A stretch of DNA of 64,000 nucleotides from Zobellella endophytica (GTDB lineage Bacteria > Pseudomonadota > Gammaproteobacteria > Enterobacterales > Aeromonadaceae). The stretch's first letter is position 1; the number at the start of each line of letters is the position of its first letter. The stretch lies in the NCBI RefSeq assembly GCF_003012775.1, contig NZ_PXYG01000011.1:1-64000 (forward strand), read 5' to 3'. The notes below the pieces were generated by a model. That model did no database searches and was not told the origin of the DNA. It was given only the letters and a program-made list of their open reading frames with translations. Below, piece after piece: positions 29,288 through 38,707 of this stretch. Made by a program: the position numbers and the translations under genes.

Positions 29288-31682
29288 CAAACCGCTGAAC
29301 ACGCTCACCATCGACGAAATGATGGAAAGGATCAAACAGGACCTGCAAACCGGCGTGGGCAAGAGCGTGCCCCACGACAGTGCCGCCATGCAGGTGGCCG
29401 GCGAGGCCCAGTACATCGACGATCGGCTGGAGTTCCCCAACCAGTTGCACGTGTACGCCCGGCTGTCCGACAAGGCCCACGCCCGTATCACCAGGCTGGA
29501 TGTGAGCCCCTGTTACGCCTTTGACGGGGTGGCCATCGCCATCACCGCCGAAGACGTGCCCGGCGAGCTGGATATCGGCCCTGTGCTGGCGGGCGATCCC
29601 CTGCTGGCCGACGGCAAGGTGGAATACTATGGCCAGCCGGTGCTGGCGGTGGCCGCCAACGACCTCGAGACAGCCCGCAAGGCGGCCATGGCCGCCATCG
29701 TCGAATACGAGGAGTTACCGGCGGTGCTGTCGGTGGAAGACGCTCTGGAAAAAGAGCTGTTTGTGACCGAGAGCCACAAGCAGCAGCGCGGCGATTCCGC
29801 CGCCGGGCTCAAGCGTGCCAGGCATGTGATCGAGGGCAGCCTGCATATCGGCGGCCAGGAGCACTTCTACCTGGAAACCCAAATCAGCTCGGTGGTGCCT
29901 ACCGAAGACGGCGGCATGCTGGTGTTCACCTCCAGCCAGAACCCGACCGAAGTGCAGAAGCTGGTGGCCAGCGTGCTCGGCGTTGCCATGCACAAGGTGG
30001 TGATCGACATGCGCCGCATGGGCGGCGGCTTCGGCGGCAAGGAAACCCAGGCCGCCGGTCCCGCCTGCATGGCGGCGGTGGTGGCCCGGTTGACCGGTCG
30101 TCCGGCCAAGATGCGGCTGCCACGGGTGGAAGACATGATGATGACCGGCAAGCGGCATCCGTTCTTCAACCAGTACAAAATCGGTTTCGACGACAGCGGC
30201 CGCATCGAGGCGGCGGAAATCGTGGTGGCCGGCAATTGCGGTTATTCGCCGGACTTGTCCTCCTCCATCGTCGATCGGGCCATGTTCCACTCGGATAACG
30301 CCTACTACCTGGGCGAGGCCACCGTCATCGGCCATCGCTGCAAGACCAACACCGCGTCCAATACCGCCTACCGTGGTTTCGGCGGACCCCAGGGCATGAT
30401 GACCATCGAACATGTGATGGACGAGATCGCCTCCGTGCTCGGCAAGGATCCGCTGGAGATCCGCAAGGTCAACTTTTACGGCAAGGATGATCGCAACGTC
30501 ACCCACTACCACCAGCCGGTGGAGCACAACATCATCCACGAGCTGGTGGCGGATCTGGAGCAATCCTCCGAATACGCCAGGCGGCGCGAGGAAATCAAGG
30601 CGTTCAACGCCAGGAGCCCGATCCTCAAGAAGGGCATCGCCATCACCCCGGTGAAGTTCGGCATTTCCTTTACCGCCACCTTCCTCAACCAGGCCGGTGC
30701 CCTGGTGCATATTTACACCGACGGCAGTATCCACCTCAACCATGGTGGCACCGAAATGGGTCAGGGCCTTAACATCAAGGTGGCCCAGATAGTCGCGGAA
30801 GAGTTCCAGGTGGATATCGAGCGTATCCAGATCACCGCCACCAACACCGACAAGGTGCCCAACACTTCGCCCACGGCGGCGTCCAGCGGCACCGATCTGA
30901 ACGGCAAGGCGGCGCAGAACGCGGCCCGGACCATCAAGCAGCGGCTGATCGACTGGGCGGCGGGCCACTTCAAGGTCAGTCCGGAAGAGGTGGTGTTCAA
31001 GAACAACTTCGTGCAGATCCGCCACCAGATACTGTCGTTCCAGGAGTTCGTGCAACTGGCCTATTTCAACCAGATCTCGCTCTCCAGCACCGGTTTCTAC
31101 AAGACGCCGAAGATTTACTACGACCACGCCACCGGCTCCGGCCGTCCCTTCTATTACTTCGCCTACGGCGCTGCCTGTGCCGAAGTGGTGGTGGACACCC
31201 TGACCGGCGAGTACAAGATACTGCGTACCGACATCCTGCACGACGTGGGTGATTCCCTGAACCCGGCCATCGACATCGGCCAGGTGGAAGGCGCCTTTAT
31301 CCAGGGGGTGGGCTGGCTCACCACCGAGGAGCTGGTGTGGAATGACCAGGGCCGGCTGATGACCAACGGTCCGGCGGGCTACAAGATCCCGGCGGTGGCG
31401 GACATGCCCATCGACTTCCGGGTCAAGCTGGTGGAAAACCGCAAGAACCCGGAAGACACCGTGTTCCACTCCAAGGCCGTGGGCGAGCCGCCCTTCATGC
31501 TCGGCATGTCGGTGTGGTGTGCGCTGAAAGACGCCGTGGCCAGCGTGTCCGGATACCGTCGCTATCCGCATATCGACGCGCCGGCCACCCCGGAACGGGT
31601 GTTGTGGGGCGTGGAGCAGATGCAGGCGCTGGTGGAGCAGGAGGAGGCCGCCACCCAGGCCGAAGATGTGTTGATTAAGTAA
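29280..31682 (+). CDS. xdhB: Xanthine dehydrogenase, molybdopterin-binding subunit XdhB
   Basis: 800 aa, the usual two-subunit XdhB length. The molybdopterin motifs are present: GGQEHFYLETQ, MGGGFGGKET, NTAYRGFGGPQGM, GGTEMGQGLNIK and the active-site Glu region AVGEPPFMLG. It binds Mo-cofactor and carries out the hydroxylation. The reading frame opposite it is a long antisense artefact of GC-rich codons. It is followed by xdhC after a 180-bp gap holding a repeat element. Confidence 0.97.
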   Translation: MSNKPLNTLTIDEMMERIKQDLQTGVGKSVPHDSAAMQVAGEAQYIDDRLEFPNQLHVYARLSDKAHARITRLDVSPCYAFDGVAIAITAEDVPGELDIGPVLAGDPLLADGKVEYYGQPVLAVAANDLETARKAAMAAIVEYEELPAVLSVEDALEKELFVTESHKQQRGDSAAGLKRARHVIEGSLHIGGQEHFYLETQISSVVPTEDGGMLVFTSSQNPTEVQKLVASVLGVAMHKVVIDMRRMGGGFGGKETQAAGPACMAAVVARLTGRPAKMRLPRVEDMMMTGKRHPFFNQYKIGFDDSGRIEAAEIVVAGNCGYSPDLSSSIVDRAMFHSDNAYYLGEATVIGHRCKTNTASNTAYRGFGGPQGMMTIEHVMDEIASVLGKDPLEIRKVNFYGKDDRNVTHYHQPVEHNIIHELVADLEQSSEYARRREEIKAFNARSPILKKGIAITPVKFGISFTATFLNQAGALVHIYTDGSIHLNHGGTEMGQGLNIKVAQIVAEEFQVDIERIQITATNTDKVPNTSPTAASSGTDLNGKAAQNAARTIKQRLIDWAAGHFKVSPEEVVFKNNFVQIRHQILSFQEFVQLAYFNQISLSSTGFYKTPKIYYDHATGSGRPFYYFAYGAACAEVVVDTLTGEYKILRTDILHDVGDSLNPAIDIGQVEGAFIQGVGWLTTEELVWNDQGRLMTNGPAGYKIPAVADMPIDFRVKLVENRKNPEDTVFHSKAVGEPPFMLGMSVWCALKDAVASVSGYRRYPHIDAPATPERVLWGVEQMQALVEQEEAATQAEDVLIK

Positions 31683-31736
31683 GGGCAGGGGCAGCCTGGC
31701 TCAGGAGCTTGTGTTGACTGTTGGTGCAGCGCTAAA

Positions 31737-31770
31737 GCTCGGCCAAAGGGCACTATTCCGCCGAAACGGC
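31737..31770 (-). repeat. Dispersed intergenic repeat, copy A
   Basis: On the minus strand, TTCGGCGGAATAGTGCCCTT and TGGCCGAGCTT resemble the same block in copies at 42326 and 61121, with the shared core GCCCTTTGGCCG. It lies in the xdhB-xdhC gap. Confidence 0.55.
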
Positions 31771-31777
31771 TCGTCAC

Positions 31778-31793
31778 GGCGAGCAAGCTCGCC
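31778..31793. repeat. REP-like hairpin between xdhB and xdhC
   Basis: GGCGAGC-AA-GCTCGCC, a perfect 7-bp stem, follows copy A of the dispersed repeat. The stem sequence is of the kind found in REP elements. It may stabilise the xdhAB message. Confidence 0.5.
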
Positions 31794-31862
31794 CCTGTTG
31801 CCTCTCTGCATGCCAACAGGCTAAGTGCCGGTGGCGGAACCATCGTCTTCGAGGAGTAAGCT

Positions 31863-32693
31863 ATGTTCAAGGATAACTGGATTCAGGTGCTGGCCGAGCT
31901 GGAGCAGAAGGGGGAACCCTGCGTGCTGGTGACGGTGGTGGAGCATAAGGGCTCGACCCCGCGGGACAGCGGCACCAAGATGCTGGTGACCGAACAGGGC
32001 TGCCATGCCACCATCGGTGGTGGCCACCTCGAATACAAGGCGCTGGAGCTGGCCCGGGACATGCTGGCCCGGGGCGAGCAGCAGATGAAGGTCGAGCGCT
32101 TCAACCTGGGGGCCAGCCTGGGCCAGTGTTGCGGCGGTATGGCCACCATCATGCTGGAGCCGGTGGTGCAGTCGCGCCATCACCTGGTACTGTTCGGTGC
32201 CGGCCATGTGGCCAAGGCGCTGGTCTCGATCCTGGCGACCCTGCCGTTTCGTATCACCTGGATTGACGAGCGGGAAAGCGAGTTTCCCGCCGAGCTGCCC
32301 GCCGGCGTCACCCGCGTGGTGAGCGAGGATCCGGTGGACGAAGTCGATGACCAGCCGCCCGGCAGCTTCTACCTGGTGATGACCCACAACCACCAGCTCG
32401 ATCTGGAACTGTGCGCCCGTATTCTTAAACGCAACGACGCCCGCTACTTCGGGGTGATCGGCTCGCGCACCAAGCGCAAGCGCTTCGACTACCGGCTGCG
32501 GGAGCGGGGCTTCGACGACGCGGCCCTGGCCCGGATGATCTGCCCCATCGGCCTGGCCGAGGTAACCGGCAAGCATCCGGCGGAAATCGCGGTGTCGGTG
32601 GCGGGGCAGCTGATTGCGGCCTACCAGTCCCCGGCGCCAAGCCATGACGACGCTGCGGCGCCGGCGCAGCAAGCCGCCTGCACCCAGCCATAA
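31863..32693 (+). CDS. xdhC: Xanthine dehydrogenase accessory protein XdhC
   Basis: 276 aa. It shows the XdhC/CoxI N-terminal domain (LVTVVEHKGSTPRDSGTKML, with the IGGGHLEY motif) and the Rossmann domain LFGAGHVAKALVSIL. The family sulfurates and inserts the molybdenum cofactor into XdhB. AGGAG lies seven bases before the ATG. It continues the xdhAB operon and is followed after 26 bp by guaD. Confidence 0.95.
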   Translation: MFKDNWIQVLAELEQKGEPCVLVTVVEHKGSTPRDSGTKMLVTEQGCHATIGGGHLEYKALELARDMLARGEQQMKVERFNLGASLGQCCGGMATIMLEPVVQSRHHLVLFGAGHVAKALVSILATLPFRITWIDERESEFPAELPAGVTRVVSEDPVDEVDDQPPGSFYLVMTHNHQLDLELCARILKRNDARYFGVIGSRTKRKRFDYRLRERGFDDAALARMICPIGLAEVTGKHPAEIAVSVAGQLIAAYQSPAPSHDDAAAPAQQAACTQP

Positions 32694-32719
32694 GATTATT
32701 TTTAAGGAGACGCACGTCC

Positions 32720-34042
32720 ATGACGCATGCTATCGCGTACCGTGCCGCTATTTTGCACAGCCTGGCCGATCCGGCCAAGGTCGGCCTGGATGCCTCTTAC
32801 GCCTACTATGAAGACGGCGTGCTGGTGGTGGCCGACGGCCACGTCCGGGACATCGGCCCGGCCGATACCGTGCTGGCCCGCCAGCCAGCCGATCTTGAGG
32901 TGATCCGTTTCGAGAACCAGCTGATCACGTCGGGCTTTATCGATACCCATATCCATTTCCCCCAGACCGAGATGATCGCTTCCTACGGCGAACAGCTGCT
33001 CGACTGGCTCAACAACTATACCTTTCCGGAAGAACGCAAGTTCGTCGACGCCGCCCACGCGGCCCGGGTGGCGACCCTGTTCCTGGACGAGCTGCTGCGC
33101 AACGGCACCACCACCGCCATGGTGTTCGGCACCGTGCACAAGGCGTCGGTCGAGGCCTTCTTTGCCGAGTCCGACAAGCGCAATATGCGCATGATCGCCG
33201 GCAAGGTGATGATGGACCGACACGCTCCCGACTACCTGCTCGACACGCCCGAGTCCGGTTATGCGGATAGCAAGGCGCTGATCGAGCGCTGGCACAACAA
33301 GGGCCGCCAGCTGTACGCGGTGACCCCGCGCTTCGCGCCCACCAGCACTGCCGAACAGCTGAGCGCGGCCGGCAAGCTGCTGGCGGAATACGAGGGGGTC
33401 TACCTGCAGACCCACCTGTCCGAAAACAAGCAGGAGATCGAGTGGGTCAGGTCGCTGTTTCCCGAACGAAAGGGCTACCTGGACGTATACGATCACTTCG
33501 GCCTGCTGGGCGAGCGCTCGGTATTCGCCCATGCGGTGCACCTGGAGCAGGAAGAATGCGAGCGGATGGGCGAGTCCGACTCTGTGATCTCCTTCTGTCC
33601 CACTTCCAACCTGTTTCTCGGCTCCGGGCTGTTCGATCTGCCGCGGATGGAAGAGCACCGGATCCGGGTCGGCCTGGGCACCGACGTGGGCGGCGGCACC
33701 AGCTTCTCCATGCTGCAGACCATTGCCGAGGCCTACAAGATCCAGCAGCTGCAACAGCACAAGCTGCATCCCATCAAGGCGCTCTATCTCGCCACCTTGG
33801 GCGGGGCCCGGGCGCTGCGGCTGGAAAACAAGATAGGCAACCTGGAAGTAGGCAAGGAAGCGGACTTCCTGGTGCTGGACCTGCACGCCACCCCCTTGAT
33901 GGATGCGCGGATGAATAATGCGCACAATCTGTTCGAGCAATTATTCGTGCTGATGATGCTCGGAGATGACAGGGCCATCGCAGAAACGTATATTTACGGG
34001 GACTGTCGCTACCGGCGCGATCAGCGCCAAACGGCGGTCTGA
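32720..34042 (+). CDS. guaD: Guanine deaminase
   Basis: 440 aa, amidohydrolase superfamily. It carries the metal motif SGFIDTHIHFPQTEM near residue 80, which is specific for guanine deaminases, a later QTHLSE and a metal Asp in GLGTDVGGGTS. It converts guanine to xanthine, the substrate of XdhAB. It is the last gene of the xdhABC-guaD operon and ends at a terminator. Confidence 0.97.
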   Translation: MTHAIAYRAAILHSLADPAKVGLDASYAYYEDGVLVVADGHVRDIGPADTVLARQPADLEVIRFENQLITSGFIDTHIHFPQTEMIASYGEQLLDWLNNYTFPEERKFVDAAHAARVATLFLDELLRNGTTTAMVFGTVHKASVEAFFAESDKRNMRMIAGKVMMDRHAPDYLLDTPESGYADSKALIERWHNKGRQLYAVTPRFAPTSTAEQLSAAGKLLAEYEGVYLQTHLSENKQEIEWVRSLFPERKGYLDVYDHFGLLGERSVFAHAVHLEQEECERMGESDSVISFCPTSNLFLGSGLFDLPRMEEHRIRVGLGTDVGGGTSFSMLQTIAEAYKIQQLQQHKLHPIKALYLATLGGARALRLENKIGNLEVGKEADFLVLDLHATPLMDARMNNAHNLFEQLFVLMMLGDDRAIAETYIYGDCRYRRDQRQTAV

Positions 34043-34058
34043 TCCCGGAATCATCAAC

Positions 34059-34084
34059 AAACGCCCGTTCAGGGCGTTTTTTGT
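34059..34084 (+). terminator. Terminator after guaD
   Basis: AACGCCC / GGGCGTT stem with a 5-base loop and T6. Confidence 0.92.
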
Positions 34085-34137
34085 GTTTAGTCACAGACTT
34101 TGATATTCCGGCTGTTGTATCGGTAAAAACCCAGTAA

Positions 34138-34149
34138 GATTGTATACGA
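34138..34149. promoter_or_regulatory. TTGTATAC operator before the GntR gene
   Basis: GATTGTATACGA carries the left half and centre of the TTGTATACAA palindrome found before puuE. It lies 37 bp upstream of the GTG start of the GntR gene, which would fit autoregulation. Confidence 0.55.
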
Positions 34150-34185
34150 CATCAACAACAATTTAATTAACAGGCAAGGATAGCG

Positions 34186-34968
34186 GTGCACGGGTCGCCG
34201 CATATGCAGGCCGTAACTGGAAACCTAAACATGAGTTCACTCAGTCAACTGGAGCCAAGACCTGTCAAGTCGAGCTCAAACACTCAGGACGATATCGTCT
34301 ACGAACATATCTTCGATGCCATTCTCGAACAGCGGCTGGCGCCGGGCACCAAGTTAAGTGAAGAAGCCCTGGGAGAGATCTTCGGCGTCAGCCGGACCAT
34401 CATCCGCCGCGCCCTGCTGCGGCTGTCCCACGAGCAGGTGGTCAGCATCAGGCCCAATCGCGGTGCCGTGGTGGCCGCGCCCAGCGTGGAAGAAGCCCGG
34501 CAGATCTTCGCCGCTCGCCGGGTGGTGGAGCTGGCGGTGACCGAACTGGCGGTCGAACACGCCACCCCGACCAGCCTGGCCAAGATGCGGGCTATGGTGC
34601 AGGAAGAGCAGGATGCCTTTGCCCGCGGCGATCGCGGCACCGGCATCCGCCTGTCCGGCGAGTTTCACCTGGAGCTGGCACACATGGCCAACAACACGCC
34701 GCTGCTGAATTTCCAGCGCAGCGTGGTGTCCCAGACCTCGCTGATCATTGCCCAGTACGAGGTCGGCCACCAGGCCCACTGTTCCTTCAACGAGCACGAG
34801 GAACTGCTCAAGGCCGTCGAGGCCGGCGACAAGGACAAGGCCGTGACCATGATGAAGGAGCACCTGGATCATATCGAGGCCAAGCTGAACCTGGATAACG
34901 AATCCGCCTCCACCGATCTGCACGTGGTGTTTTCCGGGGTGGTCAAAAAAGGCGGCCGCCGCCGCTGA
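34186..34968 (+). CDS. GntR family regulator, FCD (FadR-like) subfamily
   Basis: 260 aa from GTG at 34186 (AAGGA upstream); ATG at 34231 is an alternative giving MSSLSQLEPRP. The winged helix is at ~45-110 (LSEEALGEIFGVSRTIIRRALLRL) and the FCD ligand domain has the expected metal His residues (EFHLELAHMANNTPL and NEHEELLKAVEAGD). It is placed right after xdhABC-guaD and before the taurine genes. The shared TTGTATACAA palindromes point to control of purine catabolism; the inducer is unknown. Confidence 0.9.
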   Translation: MHGSPHMQAVTGNLNMSSLSQLEPRPVKSSSNTQDDIVYEHIFDAILEQRLAPGTKLSEEALGEIFGVSRTIIRRALLRLSHEQVVSIRPNRGAVVAAPSVEEARQIFAARRVVELAVTELAVEHATPTSLAKMRAMVQEEQDAFARGDRGTGIRLSGEFHLELAHMANNTPLLNFQRSVVSQTSLIIAQYEVGHQAHCSFNEHEELLKAVEAGDKDKAVTMMKEHLDHIEAKLNLDNESASTDLHVVFSGVVKKGGRRR

Positions 34969-35061
34969 GTTCTCCCCCGGCGCGCGGGGCGGCCGAGCCG
35001 TCCCGCGTTATCCTGCCTCCCGCCTCATTTACTATCCCCCTGATTATCAATTGTTTTTTTC

Positions 35062-35094
35062 GTGGTCCAAGTGGTTTTCCCTAACTGGCGCTAC
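35062..35094 (+). promoter_or_regulatory. TauR-type direct repeat before tauXY
   Basis: GTGGTCCAAG (35062) and CTGGCGCTAC (35085) start 23 bp apart, i.e. about two helical turns. The unit resembles the CTGGACYTAA repeats that I recall for the MocR-type activator TauR of Rhodobacter. The right copy would overlap a -35 region, with TAATGT (35115-35120) as a possible -10. Confidence 0.68.
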
Positions 35095-35117
35095 CGGCAT
35101 CGTCGCCCGGCTCCTAA

Positions 35118-35136
35118 TGTTGTGAACATGTAAACA
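35118..35136. promoter_or_regulatory. Second shared promoter element before tauXY
   Basis: TGTTGTGAACATGTAAACA shares TGTT and ATGTAAACA at the same spacing with a 19-mer before the second DUF3461 gene (56401). The outer TGTTGT/ACAACA (35118-35139) form an inverted repeat. It sits near the expected start of transcription, so it may be a repressor site. Confidence 0.45.
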
Positions 35137-35195
35137 ACAGCCCTGCTGTGGGTTTCTGTTCATCGCCGCCGGAGAGGTGGCCAAGGGAGAATAAT

Positions 35196-35591
35196 ATGTC
35201 AGCCGAAAACCAGAACACCGTCGCCCTGCTGGAGCAACTGTTCGCCGCCTTCAACCGTCACGATATCGAGGGCGTCATGGCCTGCATGACCGATGACTGC
35301 GTCTTCGAAGGCGCCGCCGGCAGCGAGGCCTTCGGGACCCGTTTCAGCGGAGCCGAGGCGGTCGCCGCCGCCTTCGTCAAGGTCTGGACCACCTATCCGG
35401 ACGTCAGCTGGCGGGGTACCAGCCACTTCGCCGCCGGCAACCGCGCCGTGTCCCAGTGGACCTTCTGCGCCACCGGCCCGGACGGCCGCCGCATCGAGGC
35501 CGACGGTGTCGATCTGTTTACCCTCAAGGGCGGCAAACTGGCGCTGAAGCAGGCCTTCCGCAAAGACCGCCCCTTGCTGGATCCCCAGTAA
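35196..35591 (+). CDS. tauX: Taurine dehydrogenase small subunit TauX (SnoaL/NTF2-like)
   Basis: 131 aa, a single SnoaL/NTF2-like domain (LLEQLFAAFNRHDIEGVMACMTDD, then VKVWTTYPDVSW). In Rhodobacter/Paracoccus taurine clusters the small subunit of taurine dehydrogenase is a protein of this size encoded directly before the FAD subunit, as here. Assignment rests on that order and on xsc/tauR nearby. AGGGAGA lies before the ATG; tauY follows after 42 bp. Confidence 0.75.
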   Translation: MSAENQNTVALLEQLFAAFNRHDIEGVMACMTDDCVFEGAAGSEAFGTRFSGAEAVAAAFVKVWTTYPDVSWRGTSHFAAGNRAVSQWTFCATGPDGRRIEADGVDLFTLKGGKLALKQAFRKDRPLLDPQ

Positions 35592-35633
35592 TCGCTGCCA
35601 CCCGGTGTAAACCCATTACAGGGGAAGACGAAT

Positions 35634-37058
35634 ATGGATATTGCCAACAAAACCCAGGCGGAGCTCCGCCAGCCGCAGCAGACTCAAAAGGTGCTGGATC
35701 GTTACGATCCCAGTTATGATCCCCTGGTGGCGCCCAGCCCCGGACGCGGCCAGCAGTACGCGCCCACCTACTGGGTGGCCACCGCCGGCACCCCGCCGGA
35801 AGACGACGGCCCCGTCACCGCCGACATGGATGTGGACGTGGCCATCATCGGCAGCGGTTTCACCGGCCTGTCCTGCGCCGTGTTCCTGGCGAAGGAGCAC
35901 GGCATCAAGGCCACGGTGCTGGAGGCCAACCAGGTCAGCTGGGGCTGTACCAGCCGCAACGGCGGCCAGGCCCAGAATGCCTCGGGCCGGCTCAGCCGCT
36001 CCCAGTGGATCCAGCGCTGGGGCCTGGACACCGCCCGGCGCATGCACGAGGAAGTGCGCGAGGGCTTCGATACCTTCAAGGGGCTGATCCGGGACGGCAA
36101 CATCGACTGCAATCCCCAGGACGGCGGCCATCTTTACATCGCGCACCGGGACAAGGCGATGCACAAGCTGGAGGCCGAGGCCAGGGTGCTGCGGGAGCAG
36201 TTCGGCTACCAGACCGAACTGCTGGACAAGGCCACCCTCAGCCGCAACTACGTGAACGAGGCGGAGGCGGTGGGCGCCATGCACGAGCCGGACGGCATCG
36301 GCGTGCATCCGCTCAAGCTGGCCCAGGGCTATCACCGCATGGCGCGGGAGCTGGGCGCCACCATACATCCCTCCAGCCCGGTGCTGGGCTGGGAGACCCG
36401 CAACGGGGTGCATTACCTGCAGACCCCGGGCGGCGTGGTGCGCGCCCGGGCGGTGGGGGTGGCCACCGGCGGCTATACCTCCCAGGGGCTGCACCAGAGC
36501 CTGCGCAGCAAGATCATGCCGATACTGTCCAACTCCCTGGTGACCCGGCCGATGACCGAGCAGGAGCTCGCCGAGTGCAACTTTATCACCAACGAGGTGA
36601 TCACCGACACCCGCACCCTGCGCTACTACTATCGCAAGCTGCCCGACAACCGGCTGCAGATCGGCAGCCGCAGCTCCATCACCGGCGCCGATGCCCACAA
36701 CCCCAAACACCTGCAGGTGCTGATCGACGGCATGCACCGCAAGTTTCCGGCGCTCAAGGGCATCAAGGTCGACTATTCCTGGTGGGGCTGGGTGGACGTC
36801 AGCCACGACATGATGCCGCGCATCGCCCAGCCCGATGAAAGGGAGCAGATCTTCTACGCCCTGGGCTACGGCGGCAACGGCGTCATGTTCTCGGCCCATG
36901 CCGGCCGGCGCATGGCCCAGCGCATCGCGGGCATTAAGCAGGGGTTCGAGCTGCCCATCTACAACTCACCGCTGCCGGGGCACCTGTTCGCGCCCTTCCG
37001 CCGCCTGGGCCAGCGCATGCTGTACCACTGGTACCACCTGCGCGACGAACACCTGTAG
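35634..37058 (+). CDS. tauY: Taurine dehydrogenase large subunit TauY (FAD-dependent, DAO family)
   Basis: 474 aa. The FAD motif VDVAIIGSGFTGLSCAVFLA begins near residue 65 and is followed by VLEANQVSWGCTSRNGGQ, as in DAO-family amine oxidases; the C-terminus has YALGYGGNGVMFSAHAG. It is expected to oxidise taurine to sulfoacetaldehyde plus ammonia and pass electrons to the respiratory chain. An alternative is a glutamylputrescine-oxidase-like enzyme, but adjacency to tauX, tauR and xsc favours taurine. It ends at a terminator. Confidence 0.8.
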   Translation: MDIANKTQAELRQPQQTQKVLDRYDPSYDPLVAPSPGRGQQYAPTYWVATAGTPPEDDGPVTADMDVDVAIIGSGFTGLSCAVFLAKEHGIKATVLEANQVSWGCTSRNGGQAQNASGRLSRSQWIQRWGLDTARRMHEEVREGFDTFKGLIRDGNIDCNPQDGGHLYIAHRDKAMHKLEAEARVLREQFGYQTELLDKATLSRNYVNEAEAVGAMHEPDGIGVHPLKLAQGYHRMARELGATIHPSSPVLGWETRNGVHYLQTPGGVVRARAVGVATGGYTSQGLHQSLRSKIMPILSNSLVTRPMTEQELAECNFITNEVITDTRTLRYYYRKLPDNRLQIGSRSSITGADAHNPKHLQVLIDGMHRKFPALKGIKVDYSWWGWVDVSHDMMPRIAQPDEREQIFYALGYGGNGVMFSAHAGRRMAQRIAGIKQGFELPIYNSPLPGHLFAPFRRLGQRMLYHWYHLRDEHL

Positions 37059-37078
37059 GAGCCGAATCCACCTGAACC

Positions 37079-37106
37079 ACGCCGGGAGCCGATGCCCCGG
37101 CGTTTC
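37079..37106 (+). terminator. Terminator after tauY
   Basis: CGCCGGG / CCCGGCG stem followed by TTTCCATTTTG; moderate T tract. Confidence 0.6.
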
Positions 37107-37214
37107 CATTTTGTTTTCAATATGTTGCCCTGTGGTTTACAAGCGACGGCAAAAAGGGTCAAACTGGGTTGTTCCGGCCCGCGGGCCATGTATCGACAGG
37201 TAAGTTGAGTCACC

Positions 37215-38681
37215 ATGTTCCAGCTGTTTCACCTCTCCACGGAAAAAAGCACCAGCCTGCAGCAGCAACTGCGCGAGCAGATCGCCGCCGCCATCCTCAA
37301 CGGCAACATCCCCCAGGACAGCCCGCTGCCCTCCAGCCGCAAGCTGGCCAAGCAGCTGTGCATCGCCCGCAATACGGTGGTGCTGGCCTACGAGCACCTG
37401 CTGGACGACGGCTACCTCATCGCCCGCGAGCGCAGCGGCTATTTCGTCAACCCGGAGATCCTGTCCCGCCGGCTGGAAACGCCGCCGGAGGCGGCGCGGG
37501 CCGGCGGCGGCCACAAGCCCCACTGGGATCGTTTCCTGAAGGTCCGTCCCAGCAGCCAGCACAACATCACCAAGCCAAAGGACTGGCAGAAGTACCCCTA
37601 TCCCTTTATCTACGGCCAGTTCGATCCCAGCCTGTTTCCCAGCAACAACTGGCGGGAATGCTGCCGGGACGCGGTGAGCGTGCCGGCGATCCGCGACTGG
37701 GCCTCGGACCGCTTCGACAACGACGATCCCCTGCTGATCGAGCAGATCCGCACCCGGCTGCTGCCCCGGCGCGGGGTCTGGGCCTCGGCGGACCAGATAC
37801 TGGTGACGGTGGGCGCCCAGCAGGCCCTGTACATGCTGGCCCGGCTGCTGCTGGACAAGGACAGCACTTTCGGCATCGAGGATCCCGGCTATGTGGACAT
37901 CCGCAATATTGCCACCATGAACCCGGCCCGGGTGCGGCCGCTGGCGGTGGATGAACAGGGGCTGGTGGTGGACGAACGGCTCGACGACTGCGACTGCATC
38001 TACACCACCCCCAGCCACCAGTGCCCCACCACGGTGACCATGCCGCTGGAGCGGCGCTATGCCCTGCTGGACAAGGCCAGCGAGCAGAATTTCCTGATCA
38101 TCGAGGACGACTACGAGAGCGAGAGTAACTTCAAGACCAACCCGATACCGGCGCTGAAGAGCCTCGATAGCAGCGACCGGGTGCTCTACGTCGGCAGCCT
38201 GTCCAAGACCCTGGCGCCGGGGCTGCGGCTGGGCTACCTGGTGGGGCCGGCCGAGCTTATCCGCGAGGCCCGCGCCCTGCGCCGGCTGATCCTGCGCCAC
38301 CCGGCGGCCAACAACCAGCGCTCGGTGGCGCTGTTCCTGGAGCGGGGCTACCACGACGCCCTGATCATGAACATCGCCAAGGCCTACGAGGAACGCTGGC
38401 AGGAGATGGGCGCGGCGCTGAACGACTACCTGCCGTCCGCCAGCCGGCAGCCCAGCTTCGGCGGCTCCTGTTATTGGGTGCGCGGCCCGGAGGGGCTGGA
38501 CAGCCGCATACTGCGCAAGGAGGCGGCGGATCGGGGCATCCTGATTGAGCCCGGCGACATCCACTTCCTGCAGGAGCCGGTGCCGCTCAACTACTTCCGC
38601 CTGGGCTACTCCTCCATCCCCGCCGCCAAGATCCGCCCCGGCATCAAGGCGCTGGTGGAGCTGATCCAGGATATGATCTGA
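37215..38681 (+). CDS. tauR: MocR-type regulator TauR (GntR HTH fused to aminotransferase fold)
   Basis: 488 aa. Residues ~10-75 are a GntR winged helix (PLPSSRKLAKQLCIARNTVVLAYEHLL). Residues ~150-480 are a class I aminotransferase-like domain with the PLP lysine in YVGSLSKTLAPGLRLGYL and EDDYESE. Such regulators bind PLP and act at direct repeats. Its place between tauXY and xsc and the CTGG repeats at several promoters in the island point to TauR. There is no clear ribosome site; no operator pair is seen in front of the gene itself. Confidence 0.85.
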   Translation: MFQLFHLSTEKSTSLQQQLREQIAAAILNGNIPQDSPLPSSRKLAKQLCIARNTVVLAYEHLLDDGYLIARERSGYFVNPEILSRRLETPPEAARAGGGHKPHWDRFLKVRPSSQHNITKPKDWQKYPYPFIYGQFDPSLFPSNNWRECCRDAVSVPAIRDWASDRFDNDDPLLIEQIRTRLLPRRGVWASADQILVTVGAQQALYMLARLLLDKDSTFGIEDPGYVDIRNIATMNPARVRPLAVDEQGLVVDERLDDCDCIYTTPSHQCPTTVTMPLERRYALLDKASEQNFLIIEDDYESESNFKTNPIPALKSLDSSDRVLYVGSLSKTLAPGLRLGYLVGPAELIREARALRRLILRHPAANNQRSVALFLERGYHDALIMNIAKAYEERWQEMGAALNDYLPSASRQPSFGGSCYWVRGPEGLDSRILRKEAADRGILIEPGDIHFLQEPVPLNYFRLGYSSIPAAKIRPGIKALVELIQDMI

Positions 38682-38707
38682 AGCGCCGCACCTCCCGGCG
38701 GTGAGCG

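Noticed and set aside
29715-31571. A 618-codon open frame on the minus strand opposite xdhB
   Set aside because: It is antisense to a clearly recognised XdhB with all molybdopterin motifs; the frame is a by-product of GC-rich third codon positions, is His/Gly-rich and has no family features.
35634-37058. The FAD enzyme as the missing urate hydroxylase (HpxO)
   Set aside because: It is a DAO-family amine oxidase in pattern, not an aromatic-ring hydroxylase, and it is paired with a SnoaL-like subunit next to tauR.
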